The notes under the pieces: generated by a model
Database searches by the model: none
Told to the model about the DNA's origin: nothing
What the model saw: the letters and a program-made list of their open reading frames with translations, nothing else
Program-made: the position numbers and the translations under genes
Shown here: in pieces, positions 44,217 to 56,061 of the stretch
How the letters are laid out: each line of letters begins with the position of its first letter
How positions within the stretch are numbered: position 1 is the stretch's first letter
Source of the DNA: Apium graveolens
Taxonomy: Eukaryota > Streptophyta > Magnoliopsida > Apiales > Apiaceae
DNA length: 64,000 nt
Direction: 5' to 3'
NCBI RefSeq assembly: GCF_009905375.1
Contig: NC_133647.1
Span: 175,087,939 to 175,151,938 of the forward strand

Positions 44217-44811
44217 TGTTAGGTCACACAACACTATAGAAGGGGGTTGAATACAGTGTAGAATACAATCAAATCGATTTCGAACACAAGTAACAGTAAA
44301 CCGATATATTCCATATAATAAACTCTGTTACAATGGAACTGTTCTCTCTCAGTGATGAACAAATATCATGAGAGCTGTTAGGTTACAATGTATGATCTTC
44401 TCGATAATGATAACACATATAGTGTAAACCTATGTCTGTGTTTATATAGTACACAGTTACAAGATAACTTCTAATTGATATGGAATATAATTCTGTCTCC
44501 TAAAATATATCAATCAGATATCTTATATAAGTCTTTAAGTCCTCTAACTCTTTCCATACATATCTTCTTTTTGTATTAGTCTCGATCTTCTTTCCTGTAA
44601 ATCAGCTTCCTTCATTAACTGTTAGTCCCCCAGTACTTAAGTTCTGATATCCATCTTTTGATATTATCTTCTGATAATCTAAGTCTTGATATCCTTAAGT
44701 TCTGACTTCCAGTAAGTACTGATTCCAGTAAGTACTGATATTTCATGTTTGTTAAGATCTGAAAACTAAACATGAAACATATTAGACATGACATCTCAAA
44801 TATATCTAACA
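44217..44811 (-). repeat. 3' LTR of element G (595 bp)
   Basis: TGTTAGGTCACAC to ATCTAACA, followed by the polypurine tract (minus strand GTTGGGGGAGAT). It matches the split LTR of A. Confidence 0.93.
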
Positions 44812-44948
44812 ATCTCCCCCAACTTGTAAATTATGCAAAATATACAAGTTAATAGATTTGATGATGTCAAAAACATTTAAGTTCAAATGCAATAAGAGTT
44901 TAGTAAGACTATTAACTACAACTTACAGTCCTTTTAGCTTTGCCAACT

Positions 44949-46318
44949 TCACTGGATCAATCTGAATCCATAATGATTCTTAACAAAATCTCTTACCAGC
45001 TTGTCTTCAGCTTTCCTCAGAATTTCAACTAACTGTGCTTTGACCTGCATCAGTTCTTCATCTTTACTATCACCAATTTGATAAATGGCTATTCTGAGAG
45101 CTTGAATTGATGTTCTTTCAAGTCTATCACCAAGTCTGATAACTCTAGAATGTGAAGAGTTTTCATTATAAGATAAGCATCTTCCTTTCAGAATAACTTC
45201 CACCTTAGCAGAATTCTTCAGCACAGGAATTTCTCTTCCATCATCTTCAGTAATCATTGGTATATACTGAGAAGTCTTTGTACCAGAGATTCTAAATAGA
45301 TCTCTTATAGCCTTCAAAATGTATTCTGACCATCTTCTTGTAACATCAGATTTTACTTCCAGAAGATAGTGAATATGTTGAAGTTCTCTGACAGACTTCT
45401 TTAGCACATCAGTATCAGCTAGTCTGTAAGTTAATCCATCATAGAGAAATAAAATCAATTTCTCCTTTAGATTTTTCTTATCATGAGCATCTATCACGTT
45501 TTGAACAGACAACACCTTGTCAAGGTGCCTTTGTTTGATTTGTTCATATGGTTTGTCTATCAACATGAAAGGATCTCTTAGAGTAACTTCTACTCCTGTT
45601 TGTATTTTCTCTTCATTAGAACCTAATCCAACTTTATCTCCAGGTTGCTTGGATCTCAATCCAAATGTTGCGAGTTGATTCATCAAGAGATTGAATTTTG
45701 GTTCAACTGGAGTAGCTTTCTTCCATAACAGTTTCTTCTTATCAGCAATTGTCATCTTTTCCAAATTAACTTGATCATAATTTGTTGTTTCTTCTGTAGC
45801 TTGTTGTTCTTCATTCTGAACAACTTGAGCAGTGTCAGAGGTTATTTTAGATTCTTCAATTATCTTTCTTTTCTTCAGAATTTGAACAGTTTCATCTTCT
45901 ATCAAATCATCATCATGCACTGTAGTTTGATAGACTGGAATGGAAGAACTTATCTTTTTCTCAATCTTTAAAGGTTCACCAACCTTTTCTTTTCCTTTTG
46001 ACTTAGGATCAATTTCAGTTTATGATCTAGTCTTGGACTTTGAAGTCTCAGAATTTGACTTTTCCCTGATCACAATACCTTTTTCCTTAGTCCTTGAAGG
46101 TTTCTTTGTATCATAAGCTTTAGACTTAAGATTTGTCTTCTCAGTAGCAAATCTAGCTTCTTCCTCCTTAAGAGTTTCCAAATCCATTCCTGGATTTTGT
46201 TTTAGAAATAATCTTCTAGTTATCTCCTCATCAAGTGTTTGGATTTTAGTATATTGTAATAAACAATAGTCTGCTTCCCCTTTAGCTTCAGAGTTTGTAA
46301 AAACTTTTGAGAGTCTTT
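44949..46318 (-). pseudogene. Third ORF of element G, C-terminal domain
   Basis: The 323-aa open frame 44949-45920 follows a decayed stretch with a stop near 46020. It contains a Lys/Glu linker, then a globular-looking region (PFMLIDKPYEQIKQRHLDKV, NLKEKLILFLYDGLTYRL, VEVILKGRCLSYNENSSH) and a helical end (VKAQLVEILRKAEDKLVR). It ends about 140 nt before the LTR. Function unknown. The region SVRELQHIHYLLEVKSDVTR is the best conserved block and a good search seed. Confidence 0.7.
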
Positions 46319-46321
46319 AGA

Positions 46322-47640
46322 TCATGACTGAATCAGAATATCAGAACTTGACATCAGACTTTGTTTATCAGAACTTGACTTGTTCTGTGTAAAAGATTTT
46401 CCTTGAACTTTTCCTTGACCTCTACTCTTATCAGAGTTTCCCTGGTCATCACCTTTATCATCCTTTTTCTTCAGTATTTCAGTAGGTGAGCATTTGGACT
46501 TAACTACCTTCTCCCCCTTTTTGGCATCATCAGGAAGTAAGAGAGAAAGAAGAAGTTCAACTGAAGATTGGATTTCTTCCAATTGAGCTTTCTGAGAAAC
46601 TTGGTTAGCCAGGACCTCATCAATTTGGGCCCGTTGCCTCTCTTGAATCTTCTCAATGGCTTCAATTTTCTCAAGAGTAGGTTTGATATATCTATTCTTG
46701 TCAAGCTTAAGCTGTAGATCTAGCTTATCAGCATGTTCCTTTAGTGTATCAAACTTCTCATGAGTAGAAGAATGTAGACCTTGAAGATGTTTGGTAGATA
46801 GAGCAGTGATCTTGAGTTGTGTCTTTATATCAGCATTTGTGAGCAACTCATCAGCTTTAGCAATATGCTCTGTCAGAATGTTAGAACTTGGAATGAAATC
46901 AGTGTCATTCCACTTCTTGGTCCACTCCACACCTCTGTGAGTATCCTCCCAAGGAATAGGTGCTTCCTTTTTAATAAATTTCTTCACCAATTCTTCCTTT
47001 CCTAGTATAGGAACTAGAGTCTCAGCAGAATCACTGTCTTCATAACTTGAGAAAGACTCATTATATTCTGACAGCACAATAGTGTGTGAAGCAACTGAAG
47101 ATTCAGGAACAGCTTCATTTAAATTCTGAACATCAGAATTTATCTCCAGAGCTGGTGTGGTTCATGTCGATGGTATCTCAGCATTTAAAATTGGAAAATG
47201 AGTTGAAAATTGCTGAGCTTCTGTATATGGAGCTTCCAGATAAATAACATTTGGTATATTCAAATTATGAATATCCATTTCAAAATTTTCAGTTTGTTCT
47301 TTAGCATCATCTGTAGCTTTAATAGTAGAGATATGAGGGGTTACAACTGTATCAGTAGCAGTGTCTTTGGCTTGAGCTGTAAGGGCTTCAATAACAATTG
47401 GTTCTTGTAAGATCAGAGATTCTTGATCCCCTTCCTCAGCTTCTTCAGTATCTTCTGATGGAGCCTTAGCCAAATACCTCCTAGCCTTCATTTTCTTCAA
47501 TCTCCTTGCCAATGAAGGAGTTGCTTTAGCAGCTTCAAAACTTACATATTTCTTTTTCAAAGTATCAGAACTTTGAGATTCAGTTTCTTTCTGAGAAGTA
47601 ACATTCTCAGCTCCAACTTTCACAGGTTCTGATGCATGAA
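46322..47640 (-). pseudogene. Third ORF of element G, coiled-coil and linker part
   Basis: Two frames, 46322-47077 and 47162-47623, separated by a stop or shift. The first has a long coiled coil (KLDLQLKLDKNRYIKPTLEK, QVSQKAQLEEIQSSVELLL) then LLPDDAKKGEK and a Gln/Lys/Ser-rich end. The second is the acidic linker after the N-terminal domain. The N-terminal domain itself is missing: homology jumps from 47640 to about 47810, skipping what A has at roughly 860-2440. Confidence 0.75.
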
Positions 47641-47959
47641 CCCATGCTTCAACTGTTTCCTCAAATCAACAAAATTTATTATTGACCATAATTGTCATCA
47701 AAACATTCATCAAAGGATAAAGTTGAAAATAGATGAAGTAAAGATTAACAAATTGCACTTAAAATATGCACAGTCACATAATTTGAGAAACAGAGACTAA
47801 ATCTTGCAATTAAAGGAAATTTCATTAATATATCAAACGAGTACATTTCATGAAATTTATCGATTACATGCAAAAATTACAAGATAGTCCTATTCTAAGA
47901 TTCTTAACATCAACAGCCTTAGTCCTAGTCTAAGAAGATCTAACGACTAGTTCCTCTGG

Positions 47960-48211
47960 CTGCTGACAAAGAGCACTACAAGACGGATGATCCTTTCTTG
48001 CTGAAGGAGAGCCTGTCTCATTTCTTCTTCCAATCGATCAAGATGGAGCTGGTAGTCCATCGAAAAGAACAAGAGGTCTATGTGAACCTTTTATGGAACA
48101 GAGTTCCAGAGCTCTTCAGGAATGGCGGTGACATGCACTCCTGTTGCCAGTCATCACAACTCAACTCTATATTAAAATTTCATAGTTCATGAACAAGTTG
48201 AAAAGAACCAT
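47960..48211 (-). pseudogene. Small-ORF relic of element G
   Basis: Homologue of the 89-aa ORF at 2650-2919, starting at the ATG at 48211 and broken by at least one single-base loss soon after MNYE. Blocks such as ELSC-DWQQE can still be read in shifted frames. It shows that this ORF belongs to the family. Confidence 0.75.
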
Positions 48212-48300
48212 TTTTGTTTATGAAAAAGAAAAATGAGAGAATTAAAAGAGAGAGTGAGTTTGTGAGAAAATGGAAGATGATTTGGTTGGGATGAAAAGTC

Positions 48301-48313
48301 GGTTTAAATAGCC
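48301..48313 (-). promoter_or_regulatory. TATA-like box upstream of the small-ORF relic in G
   Basis: The minus strand reads GGCTATTTAAACC, about 93 nt before the relic ATG and followed by a CT-rich leader with CTCACTCTCTCTTT. Position matches the box at 2997-3003 in A. Confidence 0.5.
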
Positions 48314-48319
48314 AATAGA

Positions 48320-49690
48320 ATACCAAGGGACGCAAGGACTGTTTAACGATTTAGAGTAAAAATAATGATGCCTCGACTCCCTAGACCGATGTGTAATAAT
48401 AACAGTCAGTAAAAAGTTAAAGCAAGAGTTAATGAGCACATAAAATAAACAATAATTAATGTGCACATGCAGTTTTTCAAGACAAACACGTTTACCACTA
48501 ACCCTTAATGATTATGACTGTTTTTATTTTACCCAAATATATTCTGATTTAAATATGACTGTTTCAGTTTTTACCACAAATAAGTCAAGTAAAGAATAAT
48601 GCCATGTAAGCATCAAGGATTCCATCAGGATTTAATATCAGAACTTAACTTATATCAGAATTTAGCAGTCATCAGAATATGGCTTCTGAACTCAAAAAGT
48701 GAATATCTTTTTCTGTGATTCTTCATACAAATACTGACTTGTTTTCTTCAGAGTTTAATCATCAGAACTTCCATCAGAACTTGTCCTCAGAATTTATGCA
48801 AATGACACTTAACTATTTGTCAAAAACAACTTAATCACCACAATAATTTTCATTATTCATATGGAGTGAAAGTGTGTGCATTCAGCAGAATATCAGATAA
48901 AGTTTAAAGTCTGATAAACTTCAGTACATCTTAGAAATAAGGCATAACTCAGAAAAGTGCTTAAAATCTGTCATCAATCATGAAGTCTATTATAGAACAA
49001 ATTTATGTAAGAGTCCACATCAACTGTTTGTGCTCATTTTATGCAACTTTTGAAATTCCTTTTTACAGTGGCTTCTCAGTGTAAGTGAGTCAGGACTGCT
49101 TATCAGAATTTATGATGTTGTCGAAGTTTTTCTCCAGTAATCAGAGAATGTGAAAAGTCACCAAGAAAATTTATTTGCTTTTCTAAATGCATATTACTTA
49201 ATACCAGCAATGCACTTGGGTCTTCCCTTCCACATATTTACTATAGATCTCAAAGGAGTACCTGACCTTTTTTTTCTTTTCTTTTCTTTTGATAAGTGAG
49301 GCTTATCAGCATTTAGTTCATTCTTAATATTTACTAACATCAGAATCTAACAGATAAGAAGCAAGAATCTAGTTTGTGACTTAGTAATAAGATACACAAA
49401 GTAAACTTGACTAAGCTCAAAATCAGAATTTGCTTGTGTTAATGAGTTTCCACATAAACAACTACTTCAAACATGGGATCTCTAGTATGTTAAAGACTAC
49501 TGGGTCAACATCTAGCACAGTTATCCTCATTGGATTGAATAGTCACAGAACATTCAAAACACTATCAGAGTTTTAAGATCCACATCAGATAATAATCAGT
49601 ATTTAATGAATTTCAATTAAAGAACAAATTTCATGAAGATAAGACAATCTGTAAACACTGATCATAAAGTCTGATGCATGAGAACAAAAA
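48320..49690 (-). other. Non-coding gap of element G
   Basis: Collinear with 3010-4350 in A. No ORF. Confidence 0.6.
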
Positions 49691-51418
49691 CTAAGCATAT
49701 TTAGAGAAAGAACCTGAAACCATTCCAAGTTCATTTACCAGTCTTGTAAAAGTAGCTTCACATAGTGGTTTGGTGAAGATATCTGCTAGTTGTTGATCTG
49801 TTGGAACAAAATGCAATTCCACTGTACCTTCCATCACATGCTCCCTTATGAAATGGTACATAATGCTGATGTGCTTTGTCATTGAGTGTTGAACTGGATT
49901 ACCTGTCATAGCAATAACACTTTGAATATCACAGTAAATAGGGATCTTAGATAATTCTAACCCATAATCCAGTAACTGATTCTTCATCCAAAGAATCTGT
50001 GTACAACGGCTTCCTGCAACAATATATTCAGCTTCTGCAGTTGATGTGGAAATTGACTTATGTTTCTTGCTAAACCAAGAAACCAATATGCCTCCAAGAA
50101 ATTGGCAGCTTCCACTAGTATTTTTCCTATCTATTTTGCATCCTGCAAAATCTGCATCTGAGTAACCTATTAGCTTAAAATCTGATTCTCTAGGATACCA
50201 TAATCCCAGATCAGCTGTACCCTTAAGGTACTTGAAAATTCTTTTCACAACTATTAAGTGAGGTTCTCTTGGATCAGCCTGAAATCTTATACAAAGACAT
50301 GTAGCATACATGATATCAGGTCTACTTGCAGTTAAATAGAGTAAAGAGCCAATCATACCTCTGTAGTTAGTAATATCTACTGATGAACCAGTATCTTTAT
50401 CTAACTTGGTTGCAGTGGCCATGGGAGTGGATGCTGTTGAACAATCTTGCATTCCAAACTTCTTCAGTAAATTTCTAGTGTACTTGGATTAACAGATGAA
50501 AGTACCTTCTTCATTTTGCTTGACTTGAAGGCCCATAAAATAGCTGAGTTCTCCCATCATACTCATTTGATATCTTGACTGCATTAGCTTTGCAAACCTC
50601 TCACAGAGTTTGACATTTGTAGAACCAAATATGATATCATCAACATATATATGTACCAAAAGTAAGTCCTTTCCATGGTTGAGGTAGAACAGTGTTTTAT
50701 CAGTTGTACCTCTGTGAAATCCACTTTACAGAAGGAATTGAGCTAAAGTCTCATACCATGCTCTAGGAGCTTGCTTGAGGCCATAAAGTTCTTTGTCAAG
50801 CCTGTAGACATGATTTGGAAATTTTGAATCTACAAAGCCTGGAGGTTGTTCAACATAGACCTATTCTTCCAATTATCCATTAAGAAAAGCACTTTTCACA
50901 TCCATTTGAAAGACTTTAAAAATTTTTGTGAGCAGCATAAGCCAAAAAGATCCTTATGGCTTCTAATCTAGCAACTGGTGCAAATGTTTCATCATAATCA
51001 ATACCCTCCTGTTGAGAGTAGCCTTTAGCAACTAGCCTTGCTTTATTCCTTGTAATTATTCCATCACTATCAGTTTTGTTTCTGAACACCCATTTTGTGC
51101 CAACAACTGATCTATTATTTGGTCTTAGCACTAGGGTCCATACTTTATTTCTTTCAAATTCATTTAACTCTTCCTGCATTGCTTGCACCCAATCAGCATC
51201 TTGAAGAGCTTCTTCCACTTTCTTTGGTTCAGTCTGAGATAGAAAAGAATGATAGAGACATTCATTTGATGTTGCAGTTCTAGTTCTGACACCTGCTTCA
51301 GGATCTCCAATAATTAAGTCAGGTGTATGTGATTTGGTCCACTTCCTTGCAGATTGAAGTTGACTTCTAGAACTGGATCCTCCCCCATGATCTATGTTGT
51401 CTCCATCAGCATTTTCTG
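49691..51418 (-). pseudogene. Copia RT and RNase H of element G
   Basis: The frame 49691-50452 is intact and holds the RT end (NYRGMIGSLLYLTASRPDIM) and RNase H ([37 protein letters not shown]). The part 50453-50915 carries the catalytic YVDD at about 50645 but has stops, for example CAA-to-TAA near 50490. 50916-51218 gives [20 protein letters not shown]. Upstream sequence to 51418 is the pre-RT linker; integrase is gone. Confidence 0.92.
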
Positions 51419-51420
51419 AG

Positions 51421-53443
51421 GGTGCCGGAATCGTGTTCTCCGGCCACCCCTGTGTTTTCCGACGACTGGAACTGTAAAATTACAGTTTAGTACCTCAATT
51501 ATTGGGGACGATGAAGTTCAGTCCCTGAACTTTTCAGAGTTTGCAAATTTAGGATTCCTGTTTTTAAAATGTTTAAAAATCATATTTCCTATTTATTTTA
51601 ATTATGAAAATTCGTTTTTAATATCTGAAAATTCCAAAAATTATTATTTCAATTGCAAAAATTATTTTTAATTCAAAATAAATCTGAATTAATTAGTTAA
51701 TTAATTTTAGTTAATTTTTAATTGATTAATTGATCAATTAATTTGAAAATAAATTGATTAATTGATTTAATTAATTATTAATTGATTTTAATTAATTATT
51801 TGATTAGATTTAATTATTTAAAAATGATTTAAAAATTCCGAAAAATAGTTTCGAGCTTTAAAATATTATTTTAAATTGTTTTTAAGGCTCGATAATTATT
51901 ATAAAATTATTTTGAAGCCAGATTTGGCCAGCCGAACCCTGTTTATTACTCCGAAATTGATCCAACGACCTGTTTTAATTCCGAAAAATGTTTTAAAAAT
52001 TATTTTAAATACTCAAAAGCCTGTTTATGACCCGAGACTCCATTATAAATGATATATCATTGATTATTTGACGTGTTATGTGCTATATGTGACTTGTTGG
52101 TTAACTTTCGGTCTATATATTCGATGTTTACTTGTTTATAGTATAACTTTCAATCCGTTAATCGGATTTGGGTAAAACGAAGGGTAGATAGAAGTACATG
52201 TCGAATAGAATCGTATGAGTTAAATATTGATAGATGCTTGTGATATGTGAGCAGAAGAGGCAAGGCGTAGGAAAGGGAAATAGATAGTCGAGGAGTAAGA
52301 CAGTTATGATTGAAAGTTACCAGGCAAGTGTTCTGAACTTTCTCGAGATACATTATAGTTAATTGATAGTCATGTTTTATATTGCAAGTGCTTTGATGCA
52401 CTGAACCCAAAACCCTGATTCCAGTTATTGAACTTGAGCCGTAAACCTTATTCTTTCTAAACCATTGATTGTTGTACACCAGATACGAACCATAAACATG
52501 CGATACTACTCCACAAATACATACAAACTAAATACCAAACACTGAACCGAATTACTTATACACTCAAACCATGGTACCTTATAATTTGAAAGACCAATTC
52601 CTAGTAATCCTGAACCATTGATTCCTTTGTTATCCAATTCTTTTATTACCTATCAGCCAAGCTTTGAAAATGCCATATCGATTCTTATGAAAATTGAAAC
52701 CATTTCATTATTGAACGTCCAATGTTGTTGATGATTCTGTTTATTGCTTATTACTGTTTATTTTGTTATTATGTTAGAATTGGATTGTTTTTTTTATAAA
52801 ATTATGGACCAGATTCGTGGTTAGACCATATAATGGTCAAGTTAGGCCAATGTGTGCCTTGGATCCAATAGTTAGAGCAGTGTTGTGTACTTTGCTCGGG
52901 GTTAGTGCGTGACTGATCAACAGTCTAACCTTGGTTTTTAAAATGAAAATATAATATCCAATTCTAAATCATAATTCATTGTTCACTCGATATCATAACC
53001 CTTTTTATTTGATGATCATTATTCTCAGTTTTGTCATTGTGACTTGCTGAGCTAGTTAGCTCATTTGTGTGATGTTGTTTATGTTCTTTTCCAGTTAAGA
53101 AGGAACCGGTTGGTACCGCGGATCCCCAGTCCAGCGCAAGAGCTAGGGGTTCAGGTTGATCGAGTTAAGCCAGTAGGCATCTTTTGGAATAACTTAAGTT
53201 TGTAAAAGTTTGTAATAATGTTATTTACTCAGTTATGAGTTTGAATAGTTGGGATTTGAACGGTTTGTAATATAAATGTGTATTTGGCTTGTGTGCATAC
53301 TTTAACTTGTTGCGGTCCGTGGTAGTTGGTAAGTAGGGTCACTGCATATTATTATTATTATCTTTATTATTGTTATAAGCAGGTTATATATAAGGTGTGT
53401 GTGTGGACCCCAAACTTCTGACCCGGGTTTGGAGGGCGCCACA
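51421..53443 (+). repeat. Element H: gypsy LTR fragment
   Basis: Ends GTTTGGAGGGCGCCACA, closely like the LTR end of E (TCTGGAGGGCGTTATA), and holds the same CTTGCTGAGC ... TTTTCCAG TTAAGAAGGAA module at 53045-53105. The left edge at 51421 abuts the broken RT linker of G and is not a clean LTR start. No internal region or target duplication is visible, so it is a truncated or recombined solo LTR. Confidence 0.7.
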
Positions 53444-54477
53444 AAAAAAGTTTTGTATCAAGTTGCATATTACACAAATCAATGTACCCAACAAAATTTT
53501 TAAATTTGGTGGACGAAAGTTAACGTTGTATTGATTTTTTGAGATTAGTCGAGGTTGAAAAAAATGATCTGACTACTTTATAAACTAGACGAGAGTTTAG
53601 CCTTAGTTAGTAGCCTCTACTTAGGATAACTCTGCGGTCATTGACAGGCCTAATAAGTCAGGCGCGAAGGAAAAAAATCCACCGACTTCATAAACTAAAC
53701 TTAGAGTTTAGCTTTTGTTAGTCCCTTACTTGGTTAGTTAGTTATGTTAGAAAGTGTGCCGGAAAAACTTAGTTCTAGCTAGGGTCACTTTCATCCAGCT
53801 GGTACAATATCTTTTGAGGAGAAAAGCTGCAGGTCACCATATTGTTCATCTCACGCACAATATGCACGTCTCTACACTCTTCCTTTCATTTCTAAAAAAG
53901 GTAAATAAATATACATAAGTTTTCTTAATTGTTCTCATGACTTGAACCAGTCCTATGGGTTCTGGACAGTAATAGATTGATATTAATAAGATGAACGACT
54001 GGTTCATGATTTCGTATTAACTATGACCATACTAATCAAAAGTTTGAGCACTAAAATTATGGCAGACTCATGTCCTTCATATTTAACCCCTCTATTCAAA
54101 CCTCACCAAAATTTAAGTACCAGTCAGTTATAAAGAAAATATAGATAATATATTTGAAGCTATCCAACTTATTATCTAATCATAGGATGTGGTCAGTAGG
54201 TTATCATGTCCCTCTTGAGCAAAGAGAATTTGGTTTTGCTTGTGACCAACATGAATTTTATGGTGAAGGCAATGCTGCATTTTAAGTATGTTCAAGTTCA
54301 TAAATTTGCGCTACTCGTGACGTGTGCTGAGTGATAAGTGTGCTAGTTTCTTTCTTGACTTCTAATCACAACAATTCATATATTCAAAAATCCAGGACAC
54401 CGTATTCACCATAAATTTGAGCAAGTGCTAGCTTATTTCTTGGCTAACTTATTTTGAACTTTGGGAAAAATTAATTT
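53444..54477. other. Unassigned non-coding DNA
   Basis: About 1 kb. A phrase like 'ataaacta-ac--agagttta' recurs at 53580 and 53690. No gene. Confidence 0.5.
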
Positions 54478-54988
54478 TAGGTCCTTAAACTATTGACGTT
54501 TTATGTTTTAGGTCCATGAACTCAATATTTCGTATTTCAGGTCACTTAACTTTTAAAATTTCATATCCAAGTCCTTCCGTCAAAAAAATTTTAACGACGT
54601 TAAAATTAGAAAACTAGGGTACTTGGTATTCATACGGATCAAAGCAATTTTGAACGTGTTAGTAATATTCAAATTTAAAGTCCTAGTAGTCAAATTGAAG
54701 ATTGAATTATCGGCAGCACTTATATGACACCAAATTTCACAAACCATGTCCAATTCATAAAAGCCCTAAATTGGATATAAAATTTAGGTTTCTTGATCGA
54801 ATTTAGGGACCTAAATTTATGAATTTTTGAATTGGACCTAATTTGTGAACATTGGTGTTATATGAGTGTTGCTAGTGATTTAAGATTGACTTTAATTACT
54901 TGAACTTTAAATTTAGGTTTCACTAACACCTTCAAAATTGTTTTGATCTGTATGAAAACCTAGAACCCTATGTTTCTAATTCTAACAC
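54478..54988. mobile_element. Element I: fold-back (long inverted repeat) MITE, cut by element J
   Basis: The left arm (54597 to about 54785) and right arm (about 54800-54988) are imperfect inverted copies over about 190 bp, for example AATTAGAAAACTAGGGTACT against its counterpart at 54950-54985. The outer left piece (54478-54596, starting near TTTTAGGTCCTTAAACTATT) has no partner on the right because the LTR of J begins at 54989. Possibly a Mutator-like derivative; no ORF. Confidence 0.75.
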
Positions 54989-55206
54989 GGTTAGTCCCTA
55001 ACAATGCAGCAAGAACTACAGAAGGGGGGTTGAATGTAATTCTAGTAAACTTTTTCTTGAACTATAAAATGTTTTAACTCAAACTATATATATATATAAG
55101 TGTTTTGATTTGCAAGGTACGGAATAACAAGTTAAGTAAATCAAAAACACAAAGTAATAAAAACACAAGCTTTTAAAACTTTCTGGTGGAATTGAAAGCA
55201 TCCACC

Positions 55207-55244
<38 letters not shown>

Positions 55245-56061
55245 TTAAGAACTCTGTGAAGAACAAATTATCTCACAGCTGCTTTACAAGTGAACAAACA
55301 AACTACAGAGAAATTCTTAACAGTTACAGCCTTTTCTATTTCTCTTCTAAAAGTGTTTGCTTAGTTATTTGTTCTACTAACTACACTTGGTTTATATACC
55401 ACCAAGTTTACATGGTAATAAGACAGGATAATAAAATAAAACTATCAAGTCAAACTCCATGCTGCTTCACTACTCTATTCCAGCATCTTTGAAAATCTTC
55501 TTAATCTTGCATGGAAATGGTAATGCTCCTTTGTTCTTCATTTCCTATTAAATAGGCTGCCACATTCCTTTTACAAACATCTAACGCATGTGATTGTGCT
55601 ATCACTGTCAACAGATGTTTGAATTGATCATCCGTCGGGTACATGCTTGTCATCTGTCGGGTTGCCTAGTTGATCATTTGTTGGGTACATGCTTGTCATC
55701 CGGCGGGTTGCTTTGTTGATCATCCGTCGGGTAGCTATTTGACACTTGACTTCATTTCACTTATGCAGAATTACAAGACATCTTATATTTACAATTAATC
55801 AACCTATTCTGCATATCTAATTAAAGTCTATATGACTTATATGCTACTACAGAATCTATACAATACATAAATGTGCTATATGACTTATTGTTACATAAGC
55901 TACTCACCCGATGGATATCAAATAGTCATCCGTCGAGACTATATTGAATCATCCGTCGGGACTAAAATTGATAATCCGTCGGGTGCTACATTTTTCACTA
56001 AGTTAAATCTACTAAGGTGTTTTGTTAAAGTAATCATCAAATACACAACATATTCCCAACA
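54989..56061 (-). repeat. 3' LTR of element J (copia, about 1.07 kb)
   Basis: Starts GTTAGTCCC with AGAAGGGGGGTTGAATG, ends ATTCCCAACA at 56061, then the polypurine tract (minus strand AATTGGGGGAGAT). Includes an (AT)n run at 55207-55240 and a cluster of CATCCGTCGGGT repeats at 55628-55735 and 55905-55985. Confidence 0.85.
55628..55985. repeat. CATCCGTCGGG repeats in the LTR of element J
   Basis: About eight copies of (T)CATCCGTCGGGT or close variants, in two groups, some preceded by ATGCTTG or GATGGATAT. The same words appear in the third ORF of J at 62530-62655 in the opposite orientation. Confidence 0.88.

Larger units (their letters stand above)
44217..51418 (-). mobile_element. Element G: copia of the same family as A, 5' truncated
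   Basis: Minus strand: RT and RNase H, non-coding gap, small-ORF relic, third ORF and 3' LTR. It is collinear with A but breaks off at 51418 inside the linker before RT, where gypsy fragment H starts; gag, integrase and the 5' LTR are lost. It keeps the 107 codons of RT that A lacks and the C-terminal half of the third ORF that A's window lacks. Confidence 0.93.

Noticed and set aside
55207..55240. (AT)n run
   Set aside because: Ordinary microsatellite inside an LTR; no further meaning seen.
55628..55985. CRISPR-like short repeats CATCCGTCGGG
   Set aside because: Irregular spacing, no unique spacer pattern, located in a copia LTR.
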